Below are positions 52,242-63,774 of a stretch of DNA of 64,000 bases, piece after piece. Origin of the DNA: Clonostachys chloroleuca (taxonomy: Eukaryota > Ascomycota > Sordariomycetes > Hypocreales > Bionectriaceae); assembly GCA_037952775.1 (NCBI GenBank), contig JBANAY010000003.1, forward strand, positions 33,418,001 through 33,482,000. The letters are read 5' to 3'. The position numbers and the translations under genes are program-made. Position 1 is the stretch's first letter. Each line of letters begins with the position of its first letter. Below the pieces are notes generated by a model. That model made no database searches. It saw only the letters and a program-made list of their open reading frames with translations, and was not told the DNA's origin.

Positions 52242-55200
52242 CTAATAGAATCCGTCGCCTCCGAGGCTACCTCTGCTTGATGCCGTTATAGGTGTAGATG
52301 TGCTGGATTCGCTTGGGGTTGCTGGCTCAACAACTTGATTGCGGATGGTGATGATCCACTCATGCTGCAACAGCTCTACAGCCGAGGCTCGAGTCTTTGG
52401 GTCCCTGGTGAAACACCGGCTCAGGAAGTCAATGCCGCACTCGCTGAGTTGGTCTGTTGATGGTAGCTGCGGAGGGTTTCCCTGGGCGATACTATACATG
52501 ATCGCCCATTCATTATCCAGGTTAGCCCAAGGTCGCCGACCTGTTACCATCTCCAGGATGACACAGCCTAAAGACCAGATATCCACGGCGCCGGCTCTGC
52601 CAGGGTTCTCGCCTTTGATCACCTCCGGCGACATGTACATCGGTGTGCCGGTCATGGACTTGTTTGGTTTGGTCGCGTGCAGATCTGCAGCGAGAGTACG
52701 TCCCTGTCGGGCGATGACCTTAGCTGCGCCGAAATCAACGTACTTGATGATACCATTATGGTCAAGCAAAATATCTAAATTGGAATATGTTAGCCATATG
52801 CTCGGAGTTGTTGCTCTCACGGGAGCCATGTGAAAACCACCGTAGGCACTTACTCTCCGGTTTGATGTCACGATGCGCAATGCCGCTCTCGTGGAGATAT
52901 GCAAGACCTTCAAGCAATTGCAAGGCATAGACCATGATTACTTGTTCGTCCTCGATACGACCATGCTCTAGCAAAGTGGCCAATGATCCTCCGGAACAGA
53001 ATTCCATAAAGATGTACACCCTATCTCGGTGTACTTCTATACCGTAATAGGAGACAACATTTGGGTGGTCCAGCACTTCTAGCACGCTCATCTCTTCTCG
53101 AATCTGCTCCGCAATGGTCGGGATCAGCTTTGGGTCCTGTAGCCGGATCTCCTTCACCGCCATCAAATGACCCGAGTCCAGGTTCATGGCGGCATAAACT
53201 TGACCAAAAGTGCCGCCACCCACAAAGTGGCCTTGCTGCCAACGCATTGTGATGTTGGTGGCGGAGGAGGACAAGTAGGCCAGAGAGCGGTCGGCCTCCG
53301 TGTTGGCTTCTAGGACGCGACCAAGAGCCTGCCTCTCTGCTTCCTTCTCTCGCCGGAATATGTCCAGCTTCTCCAGCTCCTCCAGGCGCTGCTGAGTGAT
53401 GCAGATTGAAGCTTCCTCATCATCCAACATCCTATTCTTGTCGACTTTTCGGAACTGGCCCACAAGAGCCTCAATTCGCTCCTTTTCCGCCTGCGCAGCA
53501 AGAGTCGACTTGGCTCCCATGATATCAAAGTGGGAGATGAGAAGAGACATGCAGCCTGCCACTTTGTTCCGAAGTTTATCATACTCGCTTTCTCCCAGGG
53601 TGATGATCCGGCTGCCGCGCGTCATACCCATGGCAACTCGAGAGCAAGCACTGCCCAGCGGAAAGTTTTACGATCCGAGGCAATGCAGTCATCGCATATA
53701 AAGCTGATCCAGTCCAGCGCGAGCTTTGTCAGTTTCAAATTGTTCATCTGTCGCCGATTACTGTCCATGTAGAGCAGCGATCGTTGACCGAATTCAGTCG
53801 CAAATACAAAGCAAGTCTGGATGAGCTCCTGGCAGTCTTTTCCTTCTGTCTGCCTCCTGATTGTTTCTACACTGTCCATGAAGTTGTTGGACAGTTTATA
53901 AGCCACTCGCCGAATCTCCATTAGGCGTGTGTTGACCTTGTGAATGTTTGGTCGGGACTCTTGCACCAAGTCAACGTGCATATCCACCGCATCGAGGAAG
54001 GTCCTGCGTGTGTTCGGTAGCCCAGGTGATCCCGTAGCGCAGAGACGGGCGTGCCCACGCTTCAGGTCGATACTCAGTGGTTGCATATTCATCGTAATAG
54101 ACTCCGCAAACCAATTGAACGGATCTTCCGGTCGTAGAAGTAGCAAGTACTGGTCACCTTCTTCGCCGACCAGACGTTCCTTAGATGTTATGGCCATTAT
54201 GGCTTCGATGATGTCCGGCTTGTCATGCAACTCGGGAGATGCGATGAGATAAATCCCATCCTGCTCCAAAAAGCCAGTCTGCACATGGAAATGGCCGGTG
54301 GCTGCCAGCTGGTCATAGAACTTCCGCATACGCTCTGGGCCAAACGAAATATTGTAATCGGAGCAGTGCTCGTAATTATCGGTCAGCATCCTAGAAAACC
54401 GCTGCAACATCCGCTGCCGAATACGCACGGAATCCAAACAGGCTTTGTATCGCTTGCTCATTTCTGCCGGACTCTCTTTGGCCTTGACCTGCAGCTCGCT
54501 CTCGAAAGTCTGGCTCAACCGGTTCAGGGCCTTGAACGTCAGCGAACTGAACTGCTCAGCCACGACGATGTGACCTCTTTCGAGATGACTTCCGATGTCA
54601 TTGGCGAAATCCCACTCCTGGAATAAAAGTTCCGCCTCTTTGAATGTGTTTTTATTGCCGCTCAACTTCCAGTTCAACATCTTGAAATAATATTTCAGAG
54701 CTTCGAGAACAACCATGTCAAACGACTCATCAATGAATGGGGGGAGATCCCATCCAGGTTCGGGCTTGGCAATGGTTGCAAACTCCCCCTTGATCCGGAT
54801 GGCAAATTTGAGGAGAAGCTGAAACTGCGATATCATCTGATCCTGCATCAGAGGGTTTTGCTGTGCCGTGTCCTTAACCCTCTTGGCATAGGCGAGTCGC
54901 ATCCGAATAATCTCCTCAATCAAGCGCGAAGGAAAACTGATGAGTGTGAGAAGCTCTTCCAGATAAGGCGGCAGGTGGCGCTTGCGGAAAGTTGTCGAGT
55001 TGTGAATGAGTGTTTCCTTTGCCTTGCAGATAATAGCTGCAATCGGCTTCAGCATTCCTTGTTGTGTGGAGTTTTTCTCGTCATTGTACAGCGAGCGCAG
55101 GCCATCTTCCTTCATAAGGCGGTCAAGAAATGAGGTCTCGTCAGTGCTGATCCCGTTGACAGCTGGAGACCGCTGCTTAGTGCGAGTAAAGTCCATGTCA

Positions 55201-56336
55201 TCGTTTCCAACCCATCTCTTGAGAATCTTGAGTTCCGTGTTGATCATCTCATTGGTGTTGTACCAAGAAACAATCGCTTCGTATGCCTCGTGGAAAGCGT
55301 TGGATCTAGCAGTTTTGTGCTCTGTAGCAAGTGAGTCCCATGAGGGGTAGAGTCCCTCGCATTTCTCAATCTTCTTGACGACTTCTTTCACTTGCTCATA
55401 CGGAGGCTTGCCCACTTCACTCTCACCCTTGACTTCGAAGTTGACGATTTCATCCAGCGTGCGATCCAACGTCGACCGTGCCTCCTCAACCATACGTCTC
55501 TGCACTGGGAGATGGCGCCCGCAGACCTTGGCGCGGATGCCAAGCCACATCTCCGACTTGTGTGCGTTCTTGCCAATTTGCTGATCAGAGGAACCGATTA
55601 GGCGCTTCTTCTCTTGCCGTACCACGTCTCCGGTAAGAACGGCCTCCAGCATGCCATGCCACTCCAACCTCTCTCGATTCTGAGAGTCTTCCAAATCTTC
55701 CTCGGTCGGCTGGAGATCGTCATTGCCGTAAAACATGATGGTTTCCTGATCATCAAATCGTTCGTCAAATGGACCCTCGGACGACGGAGTCTCCCCTTCA
55801 GAGTCTGAGTCGTTGCCGTTTATGTTCGGGTATGAGGTAAAGTACTCTCCAGCATAGTCTTGCCGAAGCTTCTGCACATATGCACGCTCCTGCGCGCGAA
55901 ATCGACTCTCCGCCGGTCTCGCCCTCGTTTTGGAGGATGATCGAACCGAGTCAACAAATTCCGGCGGGGGTTGTGTCACCACGGGTTTCCGCGAGGTGGC
56001 TGGGTTGTACGTATTTGAGGGCGTCCGCATCGGGCCGAGGGGACGTTGGGGTCGGGTGCCGTTGGCGCCGGAGGGAGCATCGCTGTCGCCATTGCTCCTC
56101 TGACTGCGAGATATACCGTTGGCAATCGTCTTGGCGATCGTTCCCGCGAGAGGGCCTTGATTCATGGCGGAGTCCGGGTACGGGCCGAGAGATCCAAGCC
56201 CGTCCTGGCCCTTGTGTGTAACCTCAGCCTCGTCGCCATTCTCATCATGGCCTTCGGCTGGGCTTGAAGAGTTGGTATGATCAGGGTCGTCCTCGCCGCC
56301 GGAGAAGCGTACAGTTCTAGGCGAATTTTCGGTCAT
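52242..56336 (-). CDS. HOG-pathway MAP kinase kinase kinase (Ssk2/Os-4-like), one-base frameshift
   Basis: Two exons, 52854-56336 and 52242-52774, encode about 1338 residues if one base is restored. The ATG at 56336 (MTENSPRTVRFSGG) is chosen over a frame extension to 56387. The first ~200 residues are disordered. The long helical middle (DRFERL-type NFEVKGESE, FPSRLIEEIIRMRLAYAKRV, FGPERMRKFYDQLAATGHFHV) is typical of Ssk2/Ssk22. The kinase domain is at about 1032-1305, with GGGTFGQVYAAMNL, MAVKEIR (catalytic Lys), HRDIKPEN, VDFGAAKV and SMTGTPMYMSPE. It would receive the signal from the Ssk1 response regulator and phosphorylate the MAPKK for osmotic stress. The frame breaks at about 53634-53637: WAVLALE should continue FAMGMTRG, but one base is missing (GAGTT-GCCATG). 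No intron fits. The 79 nt intron lies inside HRDIKPE|N. Confidence 0.92.
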
Positions 56337-59300
56337 TGTGGGAGCGGGCGAAATCGGTTGGGAAAAGTGCCACGCTTGAAGATTCAAAGGGTGCTGTAGG
56401 TTAGAGCCGTCGGAAAGAAGCCCCCCACCACGTCAAACAGCGACCGAGCTCGAGTCGCTGGCTCCAGGCTAGGGGAGGGAAAATGGCTCCAACATGGGGT
56501 TTGCGGTAGGTATCTGGCGCGTTAGGATAGCCGGTCTCGTGGATTAGCGATGGTGGCCATAGGTGGTTGCAGCTTCAAGGTTGGTTCCATTTCCCCAACT
56601 TGGCTCGCCCACAGTGGTTCCTGGTGGCAGCACACCTTCCACCAATCTCCAATCTTAAAATTGCAGTCACGTGGAAAGAGCTCCGCGTTGATCTCGATTC
56701 AATCGCTGGCGCCACAAATAATCTCACGCCACTTGCCGGAGCTTGAGCCACAACGGTGCAACCTTCCCAAGCTCAACTTCATGTGTTACTATCCATTCGC
56801 TTTTCATGCGCCTGGTGATGGCAATCCACCGCTATGGTCTACAGATGGGTGGGCCGTACAGAGGTCATCGGTAGTCTCGCGAGTTTTGACGTAATATTAC
56901 GCCCATGCTCAAGAGAGCCGCAGATTACAATCATACCTTGGCCATGTCCCTGCCTCAATGCCGATCGCACCTGAATCGGAAATCATCCGGGTCATGGCAC
57001 CTATCCCCACGATATGATTCCGTTTCATCCTCGACCAGATCCGAGATGAGGGGCGTAGCAAGCGTGGATATGAGATTGGTCTATCACTCGTACATCGTGG
57101 CAGTCTTGACTGACGACTGTCACTGAAGGCGGGTATGCCACACTAACACCGACAGGGTTGAAGAACATAAGATGCAAATAATGAAATACGACACGCGTAC
57201 TTGCAACAGTTCCTGAGCAACGCCGCTTTTTGAGACTGAGCCCCGCCTGAGTCTAAGCACGTTACTTCACTTGCATTAAATTGTGCAGAATCATTGCATA
57301 CATCGCAGTCGTAACGTCGACTGTATACTACGGTAGAGCATCGGTGATGGAAGCTTACCTTATGTAGATTTCGTGGACCTGCCAGCTTCCACGAAAATTT
57401 TGGCAGTGTATTTATGTGCGCTCGACCTGACGAAGCAGTGGGACTCAGCCTTTGCGAATGATTTTGATAGTTGACAATTCTCAACTATGGCGTACCAACA
57501 ACGACTTTTCGATAGTTAACCCGATGTCCTTCAATATGTTGACCATCAGTGTAAGGCCTCGTGTTGAGGCAGCCTTCATTGCCTAATCTCGTTTCTCCTC
57601 AGTAACTGAAATCCCTTCTTTAGAATCAGCTTGAGCATCAATATATTCTCATCTCAGATAATGCCGGTGAGAATTAAACCAGGGAGCGCATCCGGATCGA
57701 ACGGTATGCCATAATCTGGCATTTCTTCATCGTGACTTTACTCCTAGCTCTGAAAAATGAGCGACGTGCTCGATACATTAGATCAGTGTACATCCCAGTC
57801 TTTCCGTGTTTGACTCTTGAACTGGTGCACATGAGATGGCGGAGCATATCTAGTTTTCCATGTTTAGCGTAGATGGCTTGCTGATACTATCGCCGAGTCA
57901 GTATACGTTTGTCCGACCAAAGATACCTCGTGTAAGGATGAAATAGATAAGCAAAGTATGCAAAATCTCGTTGGGTAGATTTGAGATCGGCATGACTTTC
58001 AACTCCTTCAGTTGTCAGTCATCACGCCTCGAACAATTGGAAGTCACTCCCGTGAGTATCTGACTCAGTGAACTGGTTGGCTAACCATCAAGGTGCTGTT
58101 CTAAAGATACCGCCTTTTCGCTTGAAACGAGGTCGAAGGGGTAGGCGTGAGTATCCGTATCTAATATTGATAAAATGAGGTCGCAGCCTGGTGGATACAC
58201 GCGGGACGGAACCCGGTCGGGGCTCGGCCTTGAGAGCGTAATAGCCCGATGGTCCTGACTCCCAGTCATACACTATCAGCAGCAATTACTGTTGAGAGAC
58301 GATTTCTGGGCCATCTAATCCTAGAATCCGCCGGTACGTTCCGTTGATCCCCCCAGTTCCCCCACATGATGTGCATCAATATCTCGTTGCCTTCCGAGAG
58401 CAGTATCTGCATGTCGGCTTACTGCCGTAGCTTCACCGATGCTTGAACCCCTAAAGACAGAAAAGACACAAAGACAAAGGATCGCATGGGTTTGAGACGT
58501 GTCTCTAGAGAGGCATTGCCCAACTCCTAACCAGCAATGACCGTCTGCCTGCCGGAGGACACACGCAGAGTCCTCTCCTCGTCTTGAATCTGGGGTGTGT
58601 TCTTTGCAGACCTGGTGCCGGGTAGGCAAGACCCGCAGCAGAGCGTATCAAGCCGAAGCCGAAATACGGCCGCCATCAAACATCGTGACCACGGCAGAGT
58701 CGATAATATCCAGACCAGCTCACATCATACATAGATGTAGCGAAGCGACGCGGTAAAGGCAGCGACCCCCACTGCGGTTCCGGCCCTTACAGCCGGCATC
58801 GTTCATCTTGAAATCCACGTTTCCGACTCCATTGCTCGCGTTCTGACTCTCCTCCTTTTTTTTAAGACCTTTTTTTTTTTTTTTGGCAATGCCGGTCTTA
58901 CCTGCAATTATATTCTTCCTCATATTTTGATATCAACACCCTGATAGTCGGACTTTACAGTCGGAAGCCCAACTGTCCCATGTCTGGTACATCATGGAAG
59001 CTGGGTTAAGTGCGATCGCGGTGATGCTTTGCCAGACGAGTGTGTTTAAATTGAATTTCGGCAAACTCTCGGTTCGAGACATGGGAGAGCATTGACACAC
59101 GTTGGTCTAGAAATGCATCTGCATGTCAACCGGCTTCGCTTCTCGTCTATTTGCCACGGTCATGCAACGCCTGCTTTCATTTGCCTCTCCTGTTCTTCCA
59201 TGTTCCTGTTTTATCTCCAATGCGTTGCCATCTAGCATGATATGGAGATGACTTCCCTCTTCCATTCTGCGATGGTACCGAAATATCCAGGCGATTCATG

Positions 59301-60924
59301 GTAAGTACTGTAGATGTACAGGTACATCCATCACTTGCCTCGGAGTGATGCACCGCCACGCTAAAACGCTGGATCTCAGCGGTCCGCCCGCTGTGCTCGG
59401 GCCGTTCGAGGATCTCCCAGACCTGAAGCTAGTACCTGTCTAAGTCTTCCGGCGGTCTGGGAGGGGGGCCAAGGCGATAAAGACCGTCCATGTACCTGCC
59501 GAGTATCTCTTGTACTTTCCGCTGTAGGCAAGTGGCAGACCATTGCTGAGGCTGCTGAGATCGCTCAATGGCTGATCAATGGCTGAGACACCAACGAGAG
59601 ACATGATATCCTGTCCGGACCTTCACGAGCGGTGGCGATCGAAGAAAGTTGTCGAAATAGAGACGGCATCTAGCGACCATGCACCACTACTTGCGTTGGC
59701 TTTTCCCAGGAGAGAAAGACAATAAGCTCGAGCTGCAGGCGGGAATTGTAACACCTGCCGTCTGAAGCTGGTCTTAGTCGAATCTCGCGGGCCATTCCCT
59801 CATGTTGTCTGGCTAGTCTTGCATCTGACAAATCCTCCTCCGCCCATCCAGCGTGGAATTGCACCATCACGGATCCTGGCTGAGTTATTGCGCGAGCAGC
59901 TGCACTGAACTGGCATGTACATTTGTTGGCGCGGTGGCCTATGCCACTGGTTATATTATTAGCTCTGTTCCTATAAGCTCGGTGCTGGTCTATCGAGACA
60001 CTTGAAACTATGTACATAGGTCGTCTGAAAGTACATGAAAATTTTTGGTGTTCAGAATAGAATCCAGTCTCAGGCAAAACTTTTTCTGTTCATATGATAT
60101 CATTTCTCACTAGGCTCAAGTTTCAATTCTATGAGACCATAGCTGCATTGTCCATCATCTATGCCGTCCTCGCATGGCGTCACTGCCTGCCTGTCAGTCA
60201 GTACAAGTACATTCTTGATACTCCTCCCCTTCCTCCCCACAGAGTCTCGTAAATATGCATGTCAGAGTATCCCTGCTTGTGCTGTATAATTGGCTACATT
60301 GCTCACACTGCCACTCCTCGACAACCAAATTAGAAAGGACAAATAGAAAAGAAAACTGATGGTGAAAGATGGGGGCGGAATGTAACCTGATAGCCCCAAC
60401 TCCTTACTTCCTTGGTACTAGCTCCGATTGATTAATTCCTCTTCAGCTACGTAGGAAAGAAATGGCAAGCGAGCTGGGACCGCCTCTTCTGTTTTTAGCA
60501 TCTGCATTGACCTACTGTTCGGTTCACATGATGGATCTTAGACGTGTGCCCCCCCACGGGAATGTGAAACAGCCACACCCTGCCTCACGCTTAGAGCCGA
60601 TCCCTAGAAATCCCTAGGAGAAGTGTGTCTGGAAACTTAGCTTAGTCAACTATCTAACTCACTAATTGGCCGTTCGTACTGAGACATTGTTCCCTTTCTC
60701 CATTCAGGAGTCGTGTGTACTTGGCTGAGAGTATGAGCAACCCGCGTTTTTGCTTCCTGTCCGTCCGCCCACCCCGAGAATGTATCCCACTGTGTCTCTG
60801 CCCAACGAGGGGTGGCGCTATTATATTGAGTTACTCGTGCGTGGTGATTTTGAACGAGAGTCAACAAAGCAAAGTGGAGAGTAAAATGCGGTGATAAGGT
60901 AGGTTGGGCTGAGAGGCCAGGAGA

Positions 60925-60930
60925 TATAAG
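60925..60930 (+). promoter_or_regulatory. TATA-like element of the small Cys-rich gene
   Basis: TATAAG within gagatataagacg, followed about 50 nt later by a pyrimidine-rich start region (ctttctctctcagatcaacc). The arrangement fits a core promoter for the gene at 61228. Predicted by eye only. Confidence 0.45.
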
Positions 60931-61140
60931 ACGATGCTTGGCCTCGCCATTGAGGAAGGGAGGCTACCTCCCACAGCCACTTTCTCTCTCAGATCAACCA
61001 CCTCTACTCATATTCACCATCATAGCCTTTGGCACTATTGCTATTTGACTTCAACTCTCATCCACCCTCACTTGAGGCTCACTCTCCACAGAGCACTCTA
61101 TTTCTTATAAACGACAAACTGCTAAATATCCCAGCAACAG

Positions 61141-61197
61141 GTACGGCATCGTTTCGCCCTTCCCTTATCGTCGCATCCGACTAATTCTCTAAGCTAG
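61141..61197 (+). other. Probable leader intron of the small Cys-rich gene
   Basis: The segment starts gtacggcatcg after cagcaacag, has a ccgactaat branch-like word, and ends either ctctaag (61193) or gctag (61197). It lies 30 nt before the ATG. The exact acceptor is undecided. Confidence 0.5.
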
Positions 61198-61227
61198 CCT
61201 CAACGTGAACTGTACAAATCTGCAAAA

Positions 61228-61395
61228 ATGTGCAACGTCGTGACGAACTACTACATCTACGCGGCTTGCCGCGACCCTGGCGTCCACTTCTACGCCTCGA
61301 AACTAGACGGGCAAGACCAGCAAGTTTGCGGAACAGGTCCTCATGAGCGGTACATTGTCTCACCAGATGCCTGCCCGCTCTGTTCCGGTCATTGA
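61228..61395 (+). CDS. Small Cys-rich protein (55 residues), conserved-looking, unknown function
   Basis: ATG at 61228, TGA at 61393-61395. The protein starts MCNVVTNYYIYAACRDPGVH, continues FYASKLDGQDQQVCGTGPHE and ends RYIVSPDACPLCSGH. It has five Cys and three His, with a CPLC pair near the end and an upstream Cys at position 2, an arrangement that could bind zinc. There is no signal peptide, so it is probably intracellular. From memory, small proteins beginning MCxVV and ending in a CPxC motif occur in other ascomycetes, but none has a role I know. The codons favour C-ending forms, the leader is pyrimidine-rich with a TATA-like word and a likely intron, and almost 5 kb upstream is gene-free. 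These features suggest a well expressed and regulated gene. Its short length makes it easy to miss in annotation. Confidence 0.65.
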   Translation: MCNVVTNYYIYAACRDPGVHFYASKLDGQDQQVCGTGPHERYIVSPDACPLCSGH

Positions 61396-62008
61396 CGAGC
61401 GTTTGGTTCGGCAAATATGCCCACAAAAATGCGATGAAGAAGGGGACGCCCAGAAAGAAGGTGGTGGGGAGTGTGCTTAAGGAACGTGTGGATGCGACCC
61501 TTCTGCGTAGACGGTAGGAAGGTTCAGTAAACTATGCTTTAGGAATGGGCTGGGAGAATGACTGGATGTGGGTTTGAGAGGCCAAGGGAGGTGCCATATC
61601 GACGTGGGATGTGCTCTGAGAGTGAGATGCGCCACATTCATCTCGCCTATTGCCTACACTGCCCCCGCCCCCTCCAGTGTCATCTTTCACCCTCTGATTT
61701 CTTTTCTATTTTTCTTTCCAATCTACTATACCTGCAATATCGGGCTGGGAGAACTGTTGGCTAGTAACAATATTTTTTTTCTACCCGGGTATAAATGGCC
61801 AATCTATCTTCTATTCCGAATCCCTTGTGCTGCTTGCCACAACCATTGCCTGTCATAGGCTAACTATAAAATGCTGTCCTAGCCAGAGGGGAGAGCAATT
61901 ACCCTCAAGTTCCTACGTCATGCCCAATTCATGTCTCAAGTGCTGTGCCTCGTGAATGGAGGCACCTGAGCAGCTGGCATGGAATCAACGGGAGCGGTGT
62001 GTAGCCGA

Positions 62009-62022
62009 GGGGGGGGGGGGGG
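62009..62022 (+). repeat. G14 mononucleotide tract
   Basis: Fourteen consecutive G in intergenic DNA between the small Cys-rich gene and the dienoyl-CoA reductase gene. Confidence 0.9.
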
Positions 62023-63510
62023 TAAACGTCGCTTACCGGTCAATCAACGTACATAATATGAGATAGCGGTGGCGACAGATGTGTCTATTTACTTGCATCT
62101 TCATACTTGGCCGGGTAGAGTTTTTTTGCGGCCAGCTGTCCTGGATCGTGGACTTTGCTCCCAATGATTGTCGTCAGAGCCATTGTGCCCAGACAGGATG
62201 GATCGGTCACTCCGGGCGCTCAGCGGCAGCCAATTAAGGTATAATTTCATTAAGCATTGAGATGGAGAGATGAATGACATTTTGCTTACTACCTAAATCT
62301 TCCCCGGCCCCCCTTCATCTCGAACTAGTAGGGCTGATCTTGTTCAGCTGTTGAATTGGCTAACCGGTAAGGGTCAAACGGTCAGCCATGTAGATCGATG
62401 GTGGGCGAATGCACTGCACATATGGAAATCCCGGAGATCTGGGTAGGGCGCTCCTATTTTGCTTTCTTTTTTTCTCGAAGACGTGGAGCTTCGAAATAGG
62501 GCGAGTTTGCCTGTACAGGGTCAAGAAGATGTACATGTGCCAGAAAGCTTGCCATTGAAAAAGTGATTGATCAGAATGGCCAGCGACCCGTATCAAGCAG
62601 GGGTGCTCGCGTGATCATGTCCGGGCCGATCCCGAAGCAATCTGAGTCCGTCAAGTACAAGCCTTTTGCCAGGCAGGGAACGCCCAATCGCAATATGTAT
62701 CCAGAGCATGACACCTCGATTGCAGCTCACCGGTTTCCTGTTTGGATGAAGGCATATCCAAACGTTTCAAATGCGGGGCCAATGAGGTGGAAGTCCCTGT
62801 CTCGGTAATCATTATAACCTCAAAGACAACGGCTATCCGTGGTAAAGCGGTGAGGTGTCTGCCATTCTTGTTTCTCCCAAGCGCAAGATTGGGCAACATG
62901 GGGTTTTCTTTTGAAAAGCCCATAGTCGAGCCTAATATGCATAAGAGGTGGTCTTAAGTAAGTATACATCGGCTAGATACGCCACGGAAGATCACTGTCT
63001 CGGGTTAACACGGCCCATACCTTAGCCACGATGATGGGCAACCAACCAACCTTCTCCGTGCCCTTATTATGCATTAGTACTATTAGGCTTAAAGATGCGG
63101 TGTCGAAGAAGATGAATAGAGTATTTGAGCGTAAGTCAGAGATGGACAGGCAAGTATGGTCCCGGGGCAGCCAAGCCATCCTGCTGCAGCTCAGAGCTGC
63201 CTGAAAACGCTACGTTCATGCTCCGAAAGGCTGAGTGTGCGGTTACCAGAAAGTAGGCGACCATACACCACCACCATCACGGCCTGCAGAAGCTCAGCCG
63301 AAGCTTTAACCACGATACTTGCGGTGTGGAAGATGCCGGTTGGTATTTTTTCGAGAGTGTTGATAAGTGGCTGTTTATATGTGGCGTTCTGATCTGCCTG
63401 CGGCGTCCGGGAGGTAGCTTATGTAATACGGCTAGCCGTTTTGCTCTTAGTCACGTTCTACCCCAGATCCGACCCGTTTTTCTGATCCGCGCGGCTCTGC
63501 TTGGATTCGA

Positions 63511-63516
63511 CCGAGG
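63511..63516 (+). promoter_or_regulatory. CCGAGG hexamer upstream of dienoyl-CoA reductase
   Basis: The same word as in the MaoC hydratase promoter, 259 bp before the ATG at 63775. It is the complement of the CCTCGG site used by fungal fatty-acid regulators of the FarA/CTF1 type. A single hexamer is weak evidence. Confidence 0.3.
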
Positions 63517-63774
63517 TTCGTTTCGTCGCATTCGCTTAACTGGACCAACGATTGTTTTATTCCTTCGGCCATCTTACTTAAGATCACCATCTCGGATTTG
63601 GCGGATAGACCTAGATATTTATCAATTACTGCGTACGGCGGCTTGATCACTTCCTTCTTCTTTTATTCTTCCATCGCTGGAGCCTCAACTCTCCTATAGA
63701 CATCTGCTATTTCACGTGCTGCTGACACCTATCAGGTTGCAAGCAACAGACGACCAGAGACTCCAACCAGCAGA

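Larger units (their letters stand above)
56337..61227. other. 4.9 kb nearly gene-free region upstream of a small Cys-rich gene
   Basis: The first 300 bp should be the MAPKKK promoter. Beyond that, only short frames on both strands occur, none with domain character. A T15 run lies at 58870-58884. The last kilobase probably acts as the promoter and leader of the small gene at 61228, with a TATA-like word and a leader intron listed separately. No tRNA or other RNA gene was recognised. Confidence 0.4.
61396..63774. promoter_or_regulatory. 2.4 kb gap with the promoter of the dienoyl-CoA reductase gene
   Basis: The left part is the 3' flank of the small Cys-rich gene. A G14 tract occupies 62009-62022. 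The last few hundred bases before 63775 are the promoter of the reductase and contain CCGAGG at 63511-63516 and CACGTG at 63713-63718. Short frames in between look random. Confidence 0.4.

Noticed and set aside
57680..57720. Possible tRNA B-box (gttcgatcc on the minus strand)
   Set aside because: No matching A-box or acceptor-stem pairing could be found at the required distance.
61558..61858. Overlapping frames of 68 and 96 residues just after the small Cys-rich gene
   Set aside because: T-rich 3' flank composition, no leader, and hydrophobic random product; most likely the 3' UTR.
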